Under the pieces are notes generated by a model. It searched no databases and was not told where the DNA came from. It saw only the letters and a list, made by a program, of their open reading frames with translations. A stretch of DNA of 64,000 bases from Rhodosorus marinus. Lineage: Eukaryota; Rhodophyta; Stylonematophyceae; Stylonematales; Stylonemataceae. The DNA lies in NCBI GenBank assembly GCA_029953675.1, contig JAMWBK010000003.1, positions 868,001 to 932,000 on the forward strand. The letters are read 5' to 3'. The translations under genes were made by a program, and so were the position numbers. This document shows positions 35,810 through 45,840 of the stretch, piece by piece (position 1 is the first letter of the stretch; each line of letters begins with the position of its first letter).

Positions 35810-36669
35810 ATGAAGTATTCTGAAGGCGGAGCCGAAGGGACTAAGGGTGCACCAGCGCTGAACTCGACAGAATCCGGGCCAATGAATGGGATTAAGGAGA
35901 ATGAAACCGGTGTAGAGAGCAACGCGGGTCATCACGCAGAGTTCCCAATGAACCTTGTTTTTGCGCTTAGCCCGGAAGATAGGAGAGCATATGGAGGAGC
36001 GTCCGAAAAAGATCTATTTGATAGCCACGTGCACTATACCAGTTCCTGGCCAAAGGATGCAGTATTTTACCTGTTCAACAATAACGTGCTTCTTTCCTTG
36101 TTGTTTGTACACAAAAACCATCCGTTTACGAAGAAGATGAGATGGATGGTTCAGTTTTGCGCTTTGTCGCTGACGTTCTTGTTCTCAACATTTGGACTCC
36201 TCCTTCCGAGAGGAATACGAGCAGTGTGGAGGTATGCCTGTTCTATCTGTATTCACGTCATCGGAAGTCGCTATCAAAACGCGCCTGTGCTTACTGGTTC
36301 TAAAATTTGCGGCGAAACTTTCACAGGCTTGTGGTTGCTCCACTGCTTCTACTAACGTGGAACATATACATTGGAACACTAGCTCAGTGTCCTTGTCTAT
36401 TCAGCGGGTTTATCTCGGAGAACTTTCGTTCGCGCGTTTCCAAGATCGGACGGATCCTGCTGTACATTGCCGTCAGCAGTTCCGTCATATTCGCCCTCCT
36501 CGGGAGGCTCTTCCTATCGATCGCGCCTGAACAGACTAAGGGAGATTCTTGGATGATGGACTTCATCGAAACCCAGCTATCCTCTCTATTATGGTCCATA
36601 CCAACCGACCTCCTCGTCTATAGCTTCCTCCGACGATTCCAAAGCCCAATCAATCCATCGCCAGTCTAA
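35810..36669 (+). CDS. Hypothetical multi-pass membrane protein
   Basis: Two exons (35810-36231 and 36327-36669) give 254 residues. The first 100 residues are soluble and Gly/Glu/Asn-rich. Hydrophobic segments follow: FCALSLTFLFSTFGLLLP, LVVAPLLLLTWNIYIGTL, ILLYIAVSSSVIFALLG, and a shorter LLWSIPTDLLVYSFL. KNHPFTKKMRWM before the first segment is slightly like the region ahead of the helices in polycystin-type proteins, but this is too weak to assign. The true start could be further upstream if a 5' exon exists. I do not recognise the family. Confidence 0.55.
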
Positions 36670-37233
36670 GACGATTAATCAATCACAAAAGAACACATGT
36701 CGAAAATCTCACTATAAGCCAATAAAAACCAAGCATTCATCATATATCCAATACTTAAACAAAAATCAAACTAATAACAAAGAAAAAGGATAATTTATTG
36801 ACCGCGTACGTTTTTAAAGGAATATTCATGTTTAATAGTGAAGCGTCTTTCACGTCAACAAGATTGACGTGAAACACCCCAGATTCGCTTTCCTATTCGT
36901 TTTCCTTGTTCTAGATGGCGTTTTCTGTCGAGCGGGGATGATGGGTGACGGCACCATATTTTAATGGGAAGGGAGGGAGGCGATACTGGCGAGGGGTTGA
37001 AGGAGACTAGAGAGACAAAGGAAAGGGAGCGGATTTTCAGGTGAGGAATTAGGATTTTTCGTAGTCATCTGTCTATGAACTGGTGTTGATGAGTATACTA
37101 ACCCCTCCCTTCACTCTCCCCTCGTTTTTGTCAGTGAAGAAGGTTCTTGAGGTGCGCTGGAGATTTATTTTGGGGGAGGAGGAGGTTGAGATCTGAGATT
37201 TTGAGGTGTGCGCGGAGAGCTCTTTTGTGAAAG
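36670..37233. other. Intergenic, G/T-rich leader at right end
   Basis: No gene is seen. A short inverted repeat (TTTCACGTCAA / TTGACGTGAAA) sits at 36849-36873. From about 36960 the plus strand is G/T-rich up to the next ATG. Confidence 0.5.
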
Positions 37234-37935
37234 ATGGAGAATTCGTGTTTTGTGTTGGGATCCGCTGGGTCACTAGGTAGGAATAAGGTGGTGGCTAAGA
37301 AATGTGGTGTGAGGGGCTTGAGCATGGGAAATGGGCAGGTGAAGGGGGATAGTCGTTCTGGCAGTGTTCCGATATGGAAGACTGGGCTGCTTGGTGTATT
37401 TGGTGCTGCTTTGGGATTTATGGGAGGTTTTCAGCATGCACAAGCGGGAATTTTTGGATCGAGCAAGTTGAAGCTGTCCGAAAATGAGAAAGTAACAACG
37501 GGGTTGACGACGGTGGCTGCTGGCATTGGGTTTGTGTACATTGCATACAAGACGAACAGAGAGGAGGACCAAAATGAAGCCTCAAGCATCAGGGTATGAC
37601 TTAGTTTCCTTTTTTGCGTGTTCACCGAGAATGTGGTCGCTCGATCTGAGCCCGTTTTATTGTTGTCTTTCGAGTAGGAGGAGGCTGATCGACTGGAGAA
37701 ATGGAAGCAGGAGTTTGAGGCGGAGGAGGACGAGGAAAATTCTGTTTCAAACGAGGACCTGATGGCGTCTCTCCGAGATCGGCTTCAGAAGAAGGAGTCC
37801 GCTCCCGCAAGCGCAGAGGACGTGGAAAAATTGAACCGAATGTTTAAAGGAGAGGAGGAAGACGACAGCCCCTCTGACTCTGCCGAAGATGATGAGGATC
37901 AAGACGATGATTCCTCCGACACTGACAAAAACTGA
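37234..37935 (+). CDS. Predicted plastid/thylakoid membrane protein with acidic tail (copy A)
   Basis: Two exons (37234-37593 and 37678-37935) give 205 residues. The N-terminus MENSCFVLGSAGSLG is Ser/Gly/Lys-rich and transit-like; a hydrophobic stretch ending HAQA|G looks like a lumen-type cleavage site. A second hydrophobic segment (TTVAAGIGFVYIAYK) is followed by a very charged tail: coiled coil (EEADRLEKWKQEFEAEE), NEDLMASLRDRLQKK, DVEKLNRMFKG, then Asp/Ser-rich. Predicted topology: short lumenal part, one helix, acidic stromal tail. The protein at 47871-49082 shares the same order and the EDLM..LR.R..K and L..L.RM motifs, so the two look like paralogues. Function unknown. Confidence 0.7.
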
Positions 37936-38882
37936 TCCACAATTGCTGATGAATTTGCGTAGAGAGAAACAAAAAATTGAGACTTGAAACAAGATGGAAT
38001 TCAGCCGTGCAGAGGTCGGACATTCCTACCGAACGGCAACGCTACCCAACGTAGCGCATAGTTCTACATCTTACAGGAGCTCTATGCAGAAACAGTCAGC
38101 GGAAAGTCGGCACCGTCCTTGCGCGCGACGTTCTCGGCTACTAGGGCTGGAACTGGATATCTGCCGTGCCCCTCAGAGAAATCGCGTCGCCCACACCAAT
38201 TCCACTGCTGGCAAGTTTAATCAAATGGAGGCGCACTCGACAACGAGCTCAGCGAGAGGCAATCTCCTACACAAGGGTACACATCCATGTCTTCCAACGC
38301 ATCCTGAAAAACAAAACCTTTCTGGTCAACAACGGGCCCGCTTCATACAGGCCCAACGAGGACGGGCTGCTTAAAGAAGTCTTGGAAGAAAGTAGTCGCA
38401 GTAGTGACACCCCAGAGATCAACCAAGGTAGCGAATATCTATCTATTCATTAACACTCTCAATTCACCGGTGAGATTCCTTCGTTTCCATTGCCTTTTAA
38501 TGGAATAACTCCTCGTCGAGAATTGGTTGGTAACACTTCCCTCAACAAATTGGTCGTCAGCGGGACGGGCGTGGAGATGACCCTCTCCATGTGTAAGAGC
38601 TGTGACACTTCGGGAAATGTATTCCGGACAGAAAGGGAGGGGGTCATTGAGGTAAATCAGAGTTGGTGCGAGCGGAAGAGCCGAGGTGAGGGACCTTCGA
38701 AAGATATTCTGGTCGGGAGTCCGCGGTTATAAGAATTATTGCAAGCCGTTTTTTCGGAAAGGTAATTTTAGGACGAGGTTAGAGGGGAGCCAAGCTGAGG
38801 TTGGTGGTGACGAGAGTCTTTTGACTTTTGTGGGTAGGTTTGCTTCGAAAGTATTTTCGTTTCTTGTAGTTTGAGGGCAAGC
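37936..38882. other. Intergenic, upstream of RTF2
   Basis: About 950 bases. Overlapping short frames at 37994-38453 show no family. From about 38620 the plus strand is G-rich, probably the RTF2 promoter and leader. Confidence 0.5.
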
Positions 38883-39705
38883 ATGGGAGGAGATGGGGGT
38901 ACATTGAACAACTCCCGCATGGAGTTGGTACGTGTGAGAAAAGAGATGATGAAGAAAGGGAGTTCCTCAGTAGTGGAGAAGGATGTAAAGGAGAGGGATA
39001 GGTGGATGACGTGTGCAGTTTCAAGGGAGCGTCTGAAGATTCCGGTGGTTGCTTGTAGACTAGGGTATTTGTATAACAAAGAGGCACTTATTAACTTGAT
39101 TTTGGACTCGGCACGGAGGACGAGGATGGCAGAGTTTGCGCACGTTCGTTCCTTGAAAGACATGCTTGAGTGCAAACTTGAGCTTGTGGAAGACGGAAAA
39201 AATGCAGTTTTCAAGTGCCCAATATCTTTGAAAGAGGCAACAGGGGCGATTAAGTTTTCTGTCATGTGGGGTTGTGGACATGTCGTATCTGACCAGGCTT
39301 TGAATCAGCTTAAGAAGGAAGAGAAGAAATGCGTTCTGTGCGAGGAAACGTTTACAGACCTTGTAAAGATACACCCTGATGACAAGGTAAGAATGATTTT
39401 CTCGAGAAACTTGCAGGTTTATGTTGTGACTTACATTCCCTCGCTTGCCAACGTATGTCCAGACGAGAACAGAATTGCGTGAACAGCTTGAGGCTAAACA
39501 AGCTAAGAAAAAGAAGGACCGGAAGAAGAAGCCTGATGAGACTACCAAAGTGGATCAGCCGAAGAAGAAACAAAGGGTCTCTGCGCCGGATGAGAAGACG
39601 CCAAAGATTTACGAATCACTGTTCACGAAAGGACACGATCACAAGCATACTGCTAACGCCAGGGGTTCCTTCACTGGAGTCTCTCTGCGTCCTTCTGGGG
39701 TCTGA
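38883..39705 (+). CDS. RTF2: Replication termination factor 2 (RTF2 family)
   Basis: Two exons (38883-39386 and 39463-39705) give 248 residues. The start MGGDGGTLNNSRMELVRVRK and RWMTCAVSRERLKIPVVACR plus LGYLYNKEAL are family hallmarks. A C2HC2 RING-like region follows: CPISLKEATG, MWGCGHVVSDQAL, CVLCEETFTD. The second exon is Lys-rich (KKKKDRKKK) and ends IYESLFTKG...FTGVSLRP. RTF2 acts at stalled replication forks in the nucleus and is also linked to splicing in plants. The intron is 76 nt. Confidence 0.93.
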
Positions 39706-39778
39706 GTGTTGTATATTCACACAAAAAAAAATACGCTTTGCTACAAACTAAGTACTCATTTTAATATCAAGTGAAAAG

Positions 39779-39805
39779 TTCCGGTATGAAGAATTCATAC
39801 CGGAA
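39779..39805. other. 12-bp perfect hairpin just downstream of RTF2
   Basis: TTCCGGTATGAA, loop GAA, TTCATACCGGAA. It sits about 75 bp after the RTF2 stop and about 95 bp before the end of the convergent NDUFB9 gene, so it lies in or between the two 3' regions. It could shape a transcript end; this is inference. Confidence 0.7.
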
Positions 39806-39898
39806 TCATAAGTGTTCTATAAGTAAAAAAGGCTTGGCTATAAGCATAAGGAAGTACTTTGCCCCATCCGCTCGGTGCGTCTGTCTTGAATTCGCCTC

Positions 39899-40491
39899 TT
39901 ACCCGGCGAATCTATACTTTGGGGGTGGCAGCGCGCCATGGTCGCACCACTATCCAGTCAACCGGAGCGTCAATGTTAGCAAGTTTCGCACTTTAGAAAG
40001 AACCACCTTTCCATTCTTTTAAAACTTACCTCAATTGGCATTGGGGTATACCGCTGGAAATAAGTCCCGCCGGGTAGGTATGGTACGACCATTGGTTGCC
40101 AATGGCGATTTTCAAATAGTTTCTCCTTCCCAAGCTCAACAAGCATTTGCCCTTGTTCCAGAGACACCTTTTGTCCCATACAACAATTCCGAGTATCCCA
40201 ATCAAGAACGGAAAAGCAAAAACTGGTTAGCATACAATCCCAAGACGTCATCTATCCGTCCAAGTGCTGTCACGGAAAACAAAGAAGAGAACCTCCGACA
40301 CTTACGTTTTTATTCTTCTTAAACTCCCTTTCAATTATACAACACTTCGCTTCCCAATTATGGAAATCCGGATCGTAATCCCTCAGAGTCTTAAAAGTCT
40401 GCCGATACAACCTCATCACCTTCTCCTTATGCGTCAAGCCCTCAGCCCAAGGACCTCGCCTTGCAATAGGCATCGATACCCGAACACCCAT
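39899..40491 (-). CDS. NDUFB9: Complex I LYR subunit NDUFB9 (B22)
   Basis: Three exons (40491-40306, 40167-40030, 39949-39899) give 124 residues. It carries the LYR-type motif in LTHKEKVMRLYRQTFKTL, then FENRHWQPMVVPYLPGGTYFQRY, matching the conserved PGG-x-x-x-x-RY region of NDUFB9, and a short end beginning WCDHGALPPPKY. It is an accessory subunit of the mitochondrial NADH dehydrogenase membrane arm that binds acyl carrier protein. The length is near that of plant homologues and shorter than human. The short last exon was chosen because it continues the family's Glu-Trp-Cys pattern. Confidence 0.87.
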
Positions 40492-41576
40492 AACGTCGTC
40501 ACCTACCCCCCGCACACCTCCCTCTCCCTCTGACCAAAAAAAAAAAAAGCTCCTCGACTATTAAACAGGTACTCTTCTCCCAACTTCTCTACAGAGAATT
40601 TAAAAACAAACAAGAACCAGAACGAGGTCAACCCCTTCCCCCCCTTACCCAACCCAGCCTCTACCTCTACCCTCCCTCCCCACATCTCCCTCTCTCTCTC
40701 TCTCTCTCTCTGTCCCTCCCTCCTACTCAAATACCCGTTTTTACAGCAAATCATCAAACTGAACAAAAAAGAGCTCTCATCTTCAGGATTTCTTCGGCTC
40801 TCATAAAATAATGATAAAAGGACAAAACGGGAATCCGATCGGATCGATGCAAAAACTCGTATTCAATCAATTCATCAAATAGATCAAAAGGATTGAATAT
40901 TCAATCAATTAAAGCTTTGGCAAAAAAGGGGGTTTTGGTGTTGGTTTTCTTGAAGGGAGCGGACTTTTTTGAGGTTGCGGAGAGCCTTCGGCCGGGAGGA
41001 GCTTGATGATAGAGAGAGAGAGCTGCTAGGATCCACGCGTAGAAATAAGAACACGTTCCGGACGGGATACCACTGCCTAAAAGCCCCAGGACTGATCAAC
41101 AAGGTCTCCAGACGCCGTTAAGAGGGAAGGATGAGAAGGTGGTACTCATGGCTAATTGATTGAACTGTCTTCCGGGGAAAGCCAACGTGGTCCCCCGGAC
41201 GTACTTTCCAGGCAGCATATGGATACCGAGACGAGGGTGACCCTGGTCTCAACTGAGATGTTGACGGATCTTGCGGCAACTGGAACCGACCACACAGCTT
41301 GCATTCTTGGCGGTTCTGTTCGGAGAGGCGATTGAACATTCATGTAAAATGCCTCGCGTTCCCCTTTGTACGAAACCTTGCATGCGAAGCGGACGTACGA
41401 ACAAGATTTCACCTGGACACCCTTTTAGGTTGGACTCAATACGCCGCATCCTAAATCATTCTATCACCAGATCGCCGTCCCCTGCCATTTGGGTGTACTG
41501 GCGAGTTAGCCTTCGGTAAGTACACGCGAAGACTTCATTCCTGCCTCTGCTCATGGCTTTCTTCGCTTCATGGTTG
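40492..41576. other. Intergenic with CT microsatellite
   Basis: No gene is supported. C/A-rich next to NDUFB9 (probable promoter), with a pure CT dinucleotide run of about 11 units around 40691-40712. Short frames at 41118-41520 have no family resemblance. Confidence 0.5.
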
Positions 41577-41999
41577 TCACCACAAGAATGCAAAAGGTGG
41601 ACTAGTATATGTGTTTTGATTTTCGTCGACTTTTGTAGAGCCGTTGCTAAAGGTGTTCGTTCTTGTGGCGATAGAGGTGTTTCGTTTTTTTTTGGATTCA
41701 ATGAGAAGATCCATACATGAGTTGATACAGTTGGAAGATTTCTCCAGGGACTGGACGTTGTGCTCTCTTGTATGCCTGGACTTCACGTCCTTGATCTTTG
41801 TCTTGCTGTCTATGTTTCGTGTTTGCAACTGCAGTATGTGCTGGCTTGAGCTTACTTCGGGGTCTACACGATCGGGTTTTGATGTTGGCGTTGTCCTTCG
41901 GACACCTTCCAGACGCGCTCTAATGGTTTCCCAGTCGAGTTGTTCTTTGGAGATGTTTTTCAGACCTTCGATGGTTGCATCGAAAACGCTTTCATCCAC
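41577..41999 (-). pseudogene. Inverted partial copy of a gag-like fragment
   Basis: The minus-strand frame encodes ESVFDATIEGLKNISKEQLDWETIRARLEG, nearly the same as a plus-strand fragment about 440 bp to the right, then continues with unrelated charged residues. The nucleotide match to the right-hand copy covers 41871-41997 with, by eye, about eight substitutions and one 4-nt gap. No complete gene is present. See the entry at 42040-42545 for interpretation. Confidence 0.5.
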
Positions 42000-42039
42000 C
42001 GCGATGGATGATGATTAAGACAAAAGAGTTCAAGCAGCA

Positions 42040-42545
42040 TCCTTAATCAAACTCAACCTCGGAGCTGAAGCAATGCTGATCGCCGAACAGACATCTGACC
42101 GGAAGGAACTAATGGACAAACTGGAGAAAAAAAACCTACGTCACCAAAACCATCGCGGCCCAGATCGAAAGACAAGTCGACCTTCTGACGCGCAAATTAA
42201 AACCCGACGAAACAACACTCGGGCTCCTGACGTGGCTTGAAGAATACTACTCGAAGGTATTCAAACTCGATGCAAGGCCACGCATTGTTTGGGCCACAGC
42301 TGTCTGATCCTGAAGGATGAAAGCGTTTTCGATGCAACCATCGAAGGTCTGAAAAACAGCTCCAAAGAACAACTCGATTGGGAAACTATTAGAGCACGTC
42401 TGGGAGGGGGGTGTCCGAAAAATAACGCCAACATCAAAACCCGATTCCTCCTTCCATAAAGAATTCTGATCATACGAGTGGCTACACAACCAGAATACGA
42501 CCTGCCGAAAACAGAAATTCTGACAGAGCCCCGCCCCTACGACTC
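42040..42545 (+). pseudogene. Degenerate gag-like (LTR-retroelement) fragment
   Basis: With at least two frame changes the plus strand reads as a helical, gag-like protein: NLGAEAMLIAEQTSDRKELM, then TIAAQIERQVDLLTRKLKP, LGLLTWLEEYYSKVFKLDAR, then ESVFDATIEGLKNSSKEQLD and WETIRARL. The last part, ending in a paired-helix 'glance down and choose' pattern before a variable tail, recalls Ty1/copia Gag. There is no protease, integrase or reverse transcriptase nearby and no LTR was seen, so this is debris at most. The assignment is tentative; a broken host gene with a coiled coil is the alternative. Confidence 0.4.
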
Positions 42546-43557
42546 GAGCAAGAAAGACTAAGCCCTTCCAACTTGATACTTTTTCCAGAAACGAACAATT
42601 CCAACCAGCCATTCACACTAAGAAGAAGCTCAGCAACAACATAAATACGTCGAACTATCTTACACACATACACACCTCTTCGATTGAACTCACGTCAGCA
42701 TTGCTGTTTAGCGGGCAGGGGGAAGTGGGGAGGAGTTGCACTGGGTGGCAGTGAACCAAACTATCGAATCCACAGCCTTACCTCCACAACCTCCAGAGAC
42801 AGAGAAAAAAAAAAAAAGGGAGAAAAAAAAAAATTCCCCACAAACGCTGATTGAGTTTCTCGCTTCTCAGGGTAGAGTTAGGCTCTTGAGCATACGGGGC
42901 AGATGATTGAGCTAATGCACAGAAAACAAGATCCATTCCTTTCCGATAAAGAAACAGAAAAGGACAATAGACAAAAAGCCATACGTAACCCGGGCTGTTT
43001 TCCCAAGTAACGGGCTCCTCTTACACTCAATGCTTCTCAAACAGGACCAACCTCTTTCTCAACAGCGATGCACACCACATTCCCCAAACTGTTCATATTT
43101 CGCCAACATTTCTCTGTTGGAAATGGCCGTGTGAGCTGAAGGGCATAATCAAACATAGATACGTCGAACAAGATATATCTCAAGACTTAACTTTTTTATC
43201 AAAATACACCGGGGGTTATGAAAACATAAAATCTAGATTCAATGAAAGAAAACCAAAATAGTTTTCTGATTATAGCAAATGAACCTGAATTCGATTTTTT
43301 TCTAGGGGGGAGGGTGTTTCGTATAGTAAGAAGAGTTAACTTTTTTTGATGGTAAGGAATTTGGTAAGTATTCTGGCGGGCATATTGGGGGATTGGTATT
43401 TGAGGAGTGGGCTGGGGTGTTGGGGGGGAGGGGATGGGATTTGGGATAGTTGGGAACGTGTGTGGGTCTGAAAGTGCGGGTGGGCTCGAGGCTTTCTGGA
43501 TTAGGCTTGTGTAGCTTTCAGGGGGTTTTTTTTTTTATCTAGGGGCGTTTGATAGCG
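42546..43557. other. Intergenic, upstream of VOC protein
   Basis: About 1 kb without a gene. A-runs at 42805-42833. From about 43300 the plus strand turns G/T-rich; a TTTTATCTAG stretch just before the ATG could be an acceptor of a 5' leader intron. Confidence 0.5.
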
Positions 43558-44115
43558 ATGGCGGAAGTTGAGCAACAGTCGAAGAAACCGCGTATCGATG
43601 AGCAGAACGGAGAGGACTCGAAGACTGCCGAGAAGGTGACCCCGATACCGGAAAATCATGAAGGGTTCCTACCGTACCTCTCGGTGAAGGATGCAGATGC
43701 AAGCTTGGAACTCTACAAGAAGGCGTTCGATGCTGATGTTGGGATTACCCTGAAAATGCCAGACGGCACGATTGCGCATGCATCGTTGCAAGTGGGTCGG
43801 ACCCAGATTATGCTGTGTCAAGAAAATGATATGTTCCCCATGAAAAGCGCGAAGTCAATTGGAGGATGCCCAATGAATCTGACTAGGTATGTGGAAGACG
43901 TGGACAGCGCGTTTCAGCAAGCTGTGGATGCAGGCATGGAGGTCAAGGAGAAGCTCAAGACGCATTTTTACGGGGACCGAATGGGCACGCTGGTTGATCC
44001 CGATGGTTACGAGTGGACCCTCGGCTCACGTTTAGAGATCGTCTCCGAAGAAGTTATGCAGGCACGCATGGATGAACAAATGGCAGAAGCTGCACCTCCT
44101 CCAAAAGCTGAATGA
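43558..44115 (+). CDS. VOC-fold (glyoxalase/PhnB-like) protein
   Basis: A single-exon gene of 185 residues. The N-terminal 35 residues are polar with KKPR, then a VOC domain: LPYLSVKDADASLELYKKAF, MPDGTIAHASLQVG, CPMNLTRYVEDVDSAFQQA, and the diagnostic FYGDRMGTLVDPDGYEWTLG of PhnB/3-demethylubiquinone-like members. The family includes metal-dependent isomerases, dioxygenases and resistance proteins, so the reaction cannot be named. I take the ATG at 43558 because the upstream in-frame codon is TTG. The tail is Met/Glu/Ala-rich. Confidence 0.85.
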   Translation: MAEVEQQSKKPRIDEQNGEDSKTAEKVTPIPENHEGFLPYLSVKDADASLELYKKAFDADVGITLKMPDGTIAHASLQVGRTQIMLCQENDMFPMKSAKSIGGCPMNLTRYVEDVDSAFQQAVDAGMEVKEKLKTHFYGDRMGTLVDPDGYEWTLGSRLEIVSEEVMQARMDEQMAEAAPPPKAE

Positions 44116-44688
44116 GCAGTGCTCCGCATGCCCGCCACCATCGATCCTAGTGAGAACCCTCTTTCCCCGCAGAGAGTTGATCACTAAATTTTCCAAAACT
44201 GAACCGCTTCCACCCTGTCGAGCACGGGTACATAGACGAAACCCGGTCCCGACATTATGAACTTTGGGCCATATTCCCCCACAGCCCATCCGTCCGCACC
44301 AGACGTCTCTGTAAATTCCTCCCAAGCCCTACTCAACACATCAGCAACTGACCCGCTGCCGTCGCTTTTGAAGCGACTCCTTTCTTGACATCGATCACTT
44401 AGATTTTCTTCGTATGTGAGGAGTAAGAAGCCCGCTTTCGGCGGGTCGTTCTCTTCATCAAAAATTTGAACAAGGTAATAATAAGGTGTATAAGTTAAAA
44501 AGCAAACATACTATATGAGCCCGTCCAGCTCTTCCCTAAGGCTCTTCATAATGCAGCCACGGAATGGGCAAGATTAGCTGCATTGGCTCCGTGGCGATGG
44601 ACAGACGTGGTCCAGGCTCAAATTTCCACGGCGAAGAGCCGGCCTGGACTTCTCCCTCCACGTTTAAAATTTTCATTGCTCGGATGAT
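44116..44688. other. Convergent spacer
   Basis: Spacer between the VOC gene and the nicotinamidase end. A short GC-rich inverted repeat (AGCCCGC TTTC GGCGGGT-like) lies near 44429-44447. No gene is seen. Confidence 0.4.
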
Positions 44689-45840
44689 CTAGACAAGCTG
44701 ATCAACGGTTTGGATCTCAACCCCCGCGCTACGCATTCGAGCTTTGGCTCTGCGGGTAGTATCCGGAGCAATCCCTCTCTGTATGCAGAGTTAAAAATAC
44801 AATTCAGCACGACGGAGTACGATGACTACGATGGTAGTCACAATGCGAAAAGTTTCCATGTTGCAAGTACTAACTGTGAGATCCTCTAGTAGCACGACTG
44901 AAAACCCTTGATCAGCGCCGTCGATCGCCGTTTCACAAACACAGTAGTCCGTCGCGAGTCCTAGATTTGCCATGGCTGGTATGTTAACATTGATAACTCG
45001 TTTACAAGAAGTTGGTCAGGCTGAGCAATCAACGTACCACATACGTAGAGCTTAGAAATGCCCCTGCTTCTAAGCTCCTCTGCGAAAGTTGTGAACTTTC
45101 CCATTTCAGAATTCCCAAAGGCCGAGTACTCCTCCCAATCCTTCGAGGTGCCCTTGCTATAAATGAAATCACTGTGAAGTGGCCCACGATGAGCAGTGAT
45201 GAACTAGCTTACTTGTGACTGGGTGCTCTAGGGTTCGTGACGTTGATTACCTGTCCCTGACGTCCAGGTCTTCGTGAAAGCTTGCCCCGACAGTTCCCTC
45301 TTCGCAGTGAGCTGGCCACAGCGTCTGCGGCAAGCCATTCACCTACATTGAAGGTCACATCTAATTAGACGCATCACACAGACCAGATTGCGCTGTGTGG
45401 TTTTGTACCAGTTTCTTGCTGAACTCTGGCTGATTTGGGTGGTTTCTTGCGAAAGAAACGTGGTCCTGGGGATGCCAATCCTATTGCGTAGAAAGCACGT
45501 TGAAAGGCATAAACACGCATGACCCTCAAAACGAAATTCGAGCTGATGGAGGAAGTAAAATATTACTCTTGTAAAGATCACATGGCTGAACTCTGAGGAG
45601 TCTCTTATAGCATTGATTCCTTCGACTACTTCGTGACCGTCCTTCACAGCCTGTCACGGCCGCAATTCAAAAGGACGGTGCCCAAGCAAAAAAACAGAAA
45701 GTGCGCCAGCTCGTGAGAAAAACGAGAATCACATAGACCAAACACAAACCAAACAAAAGGGGAAAGATGCTCTAGTTTACCAAATTTCCGCCCGGGCAAA
45801 AGTCATTCTGTACATCAACTACCACCAGCGCAGAAGACAT
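44689..45840 (-). CDS. Nicotinamidase (isochorismatase family)
   Basis: Seven short exons (45840-45781, 45650-45567, 45480-45409, 45342-45251, 45156-45038, 44975-44875, 44778-44689) join in phase to 205 residues. It hydrolyses nicotinamide to nicotinate for NAD salvage. Visible: VVVDVQNDFCPGG with catalytic Asp9, the metal ligands in DWHPQDH, LPQTLWPAHCEEGT, the conserved KGT...SAF, and the nucleophile in GLATDYCV (Cys about 154). The third intron donor is GTACAA; another donor in the same exon would break the frame. Family identity is very strong; nicotinamidase rather than another isochorismatase is inferred from WPxHC and the DxHxxxH-like metal site. Confidence 0.93.

Noticed and set aside
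40691-40712. CT microsatellite as a functional element
   Set aside because: Simple dinucleotide run; nothing beyond position upstream of NDUFB9 supports a function.
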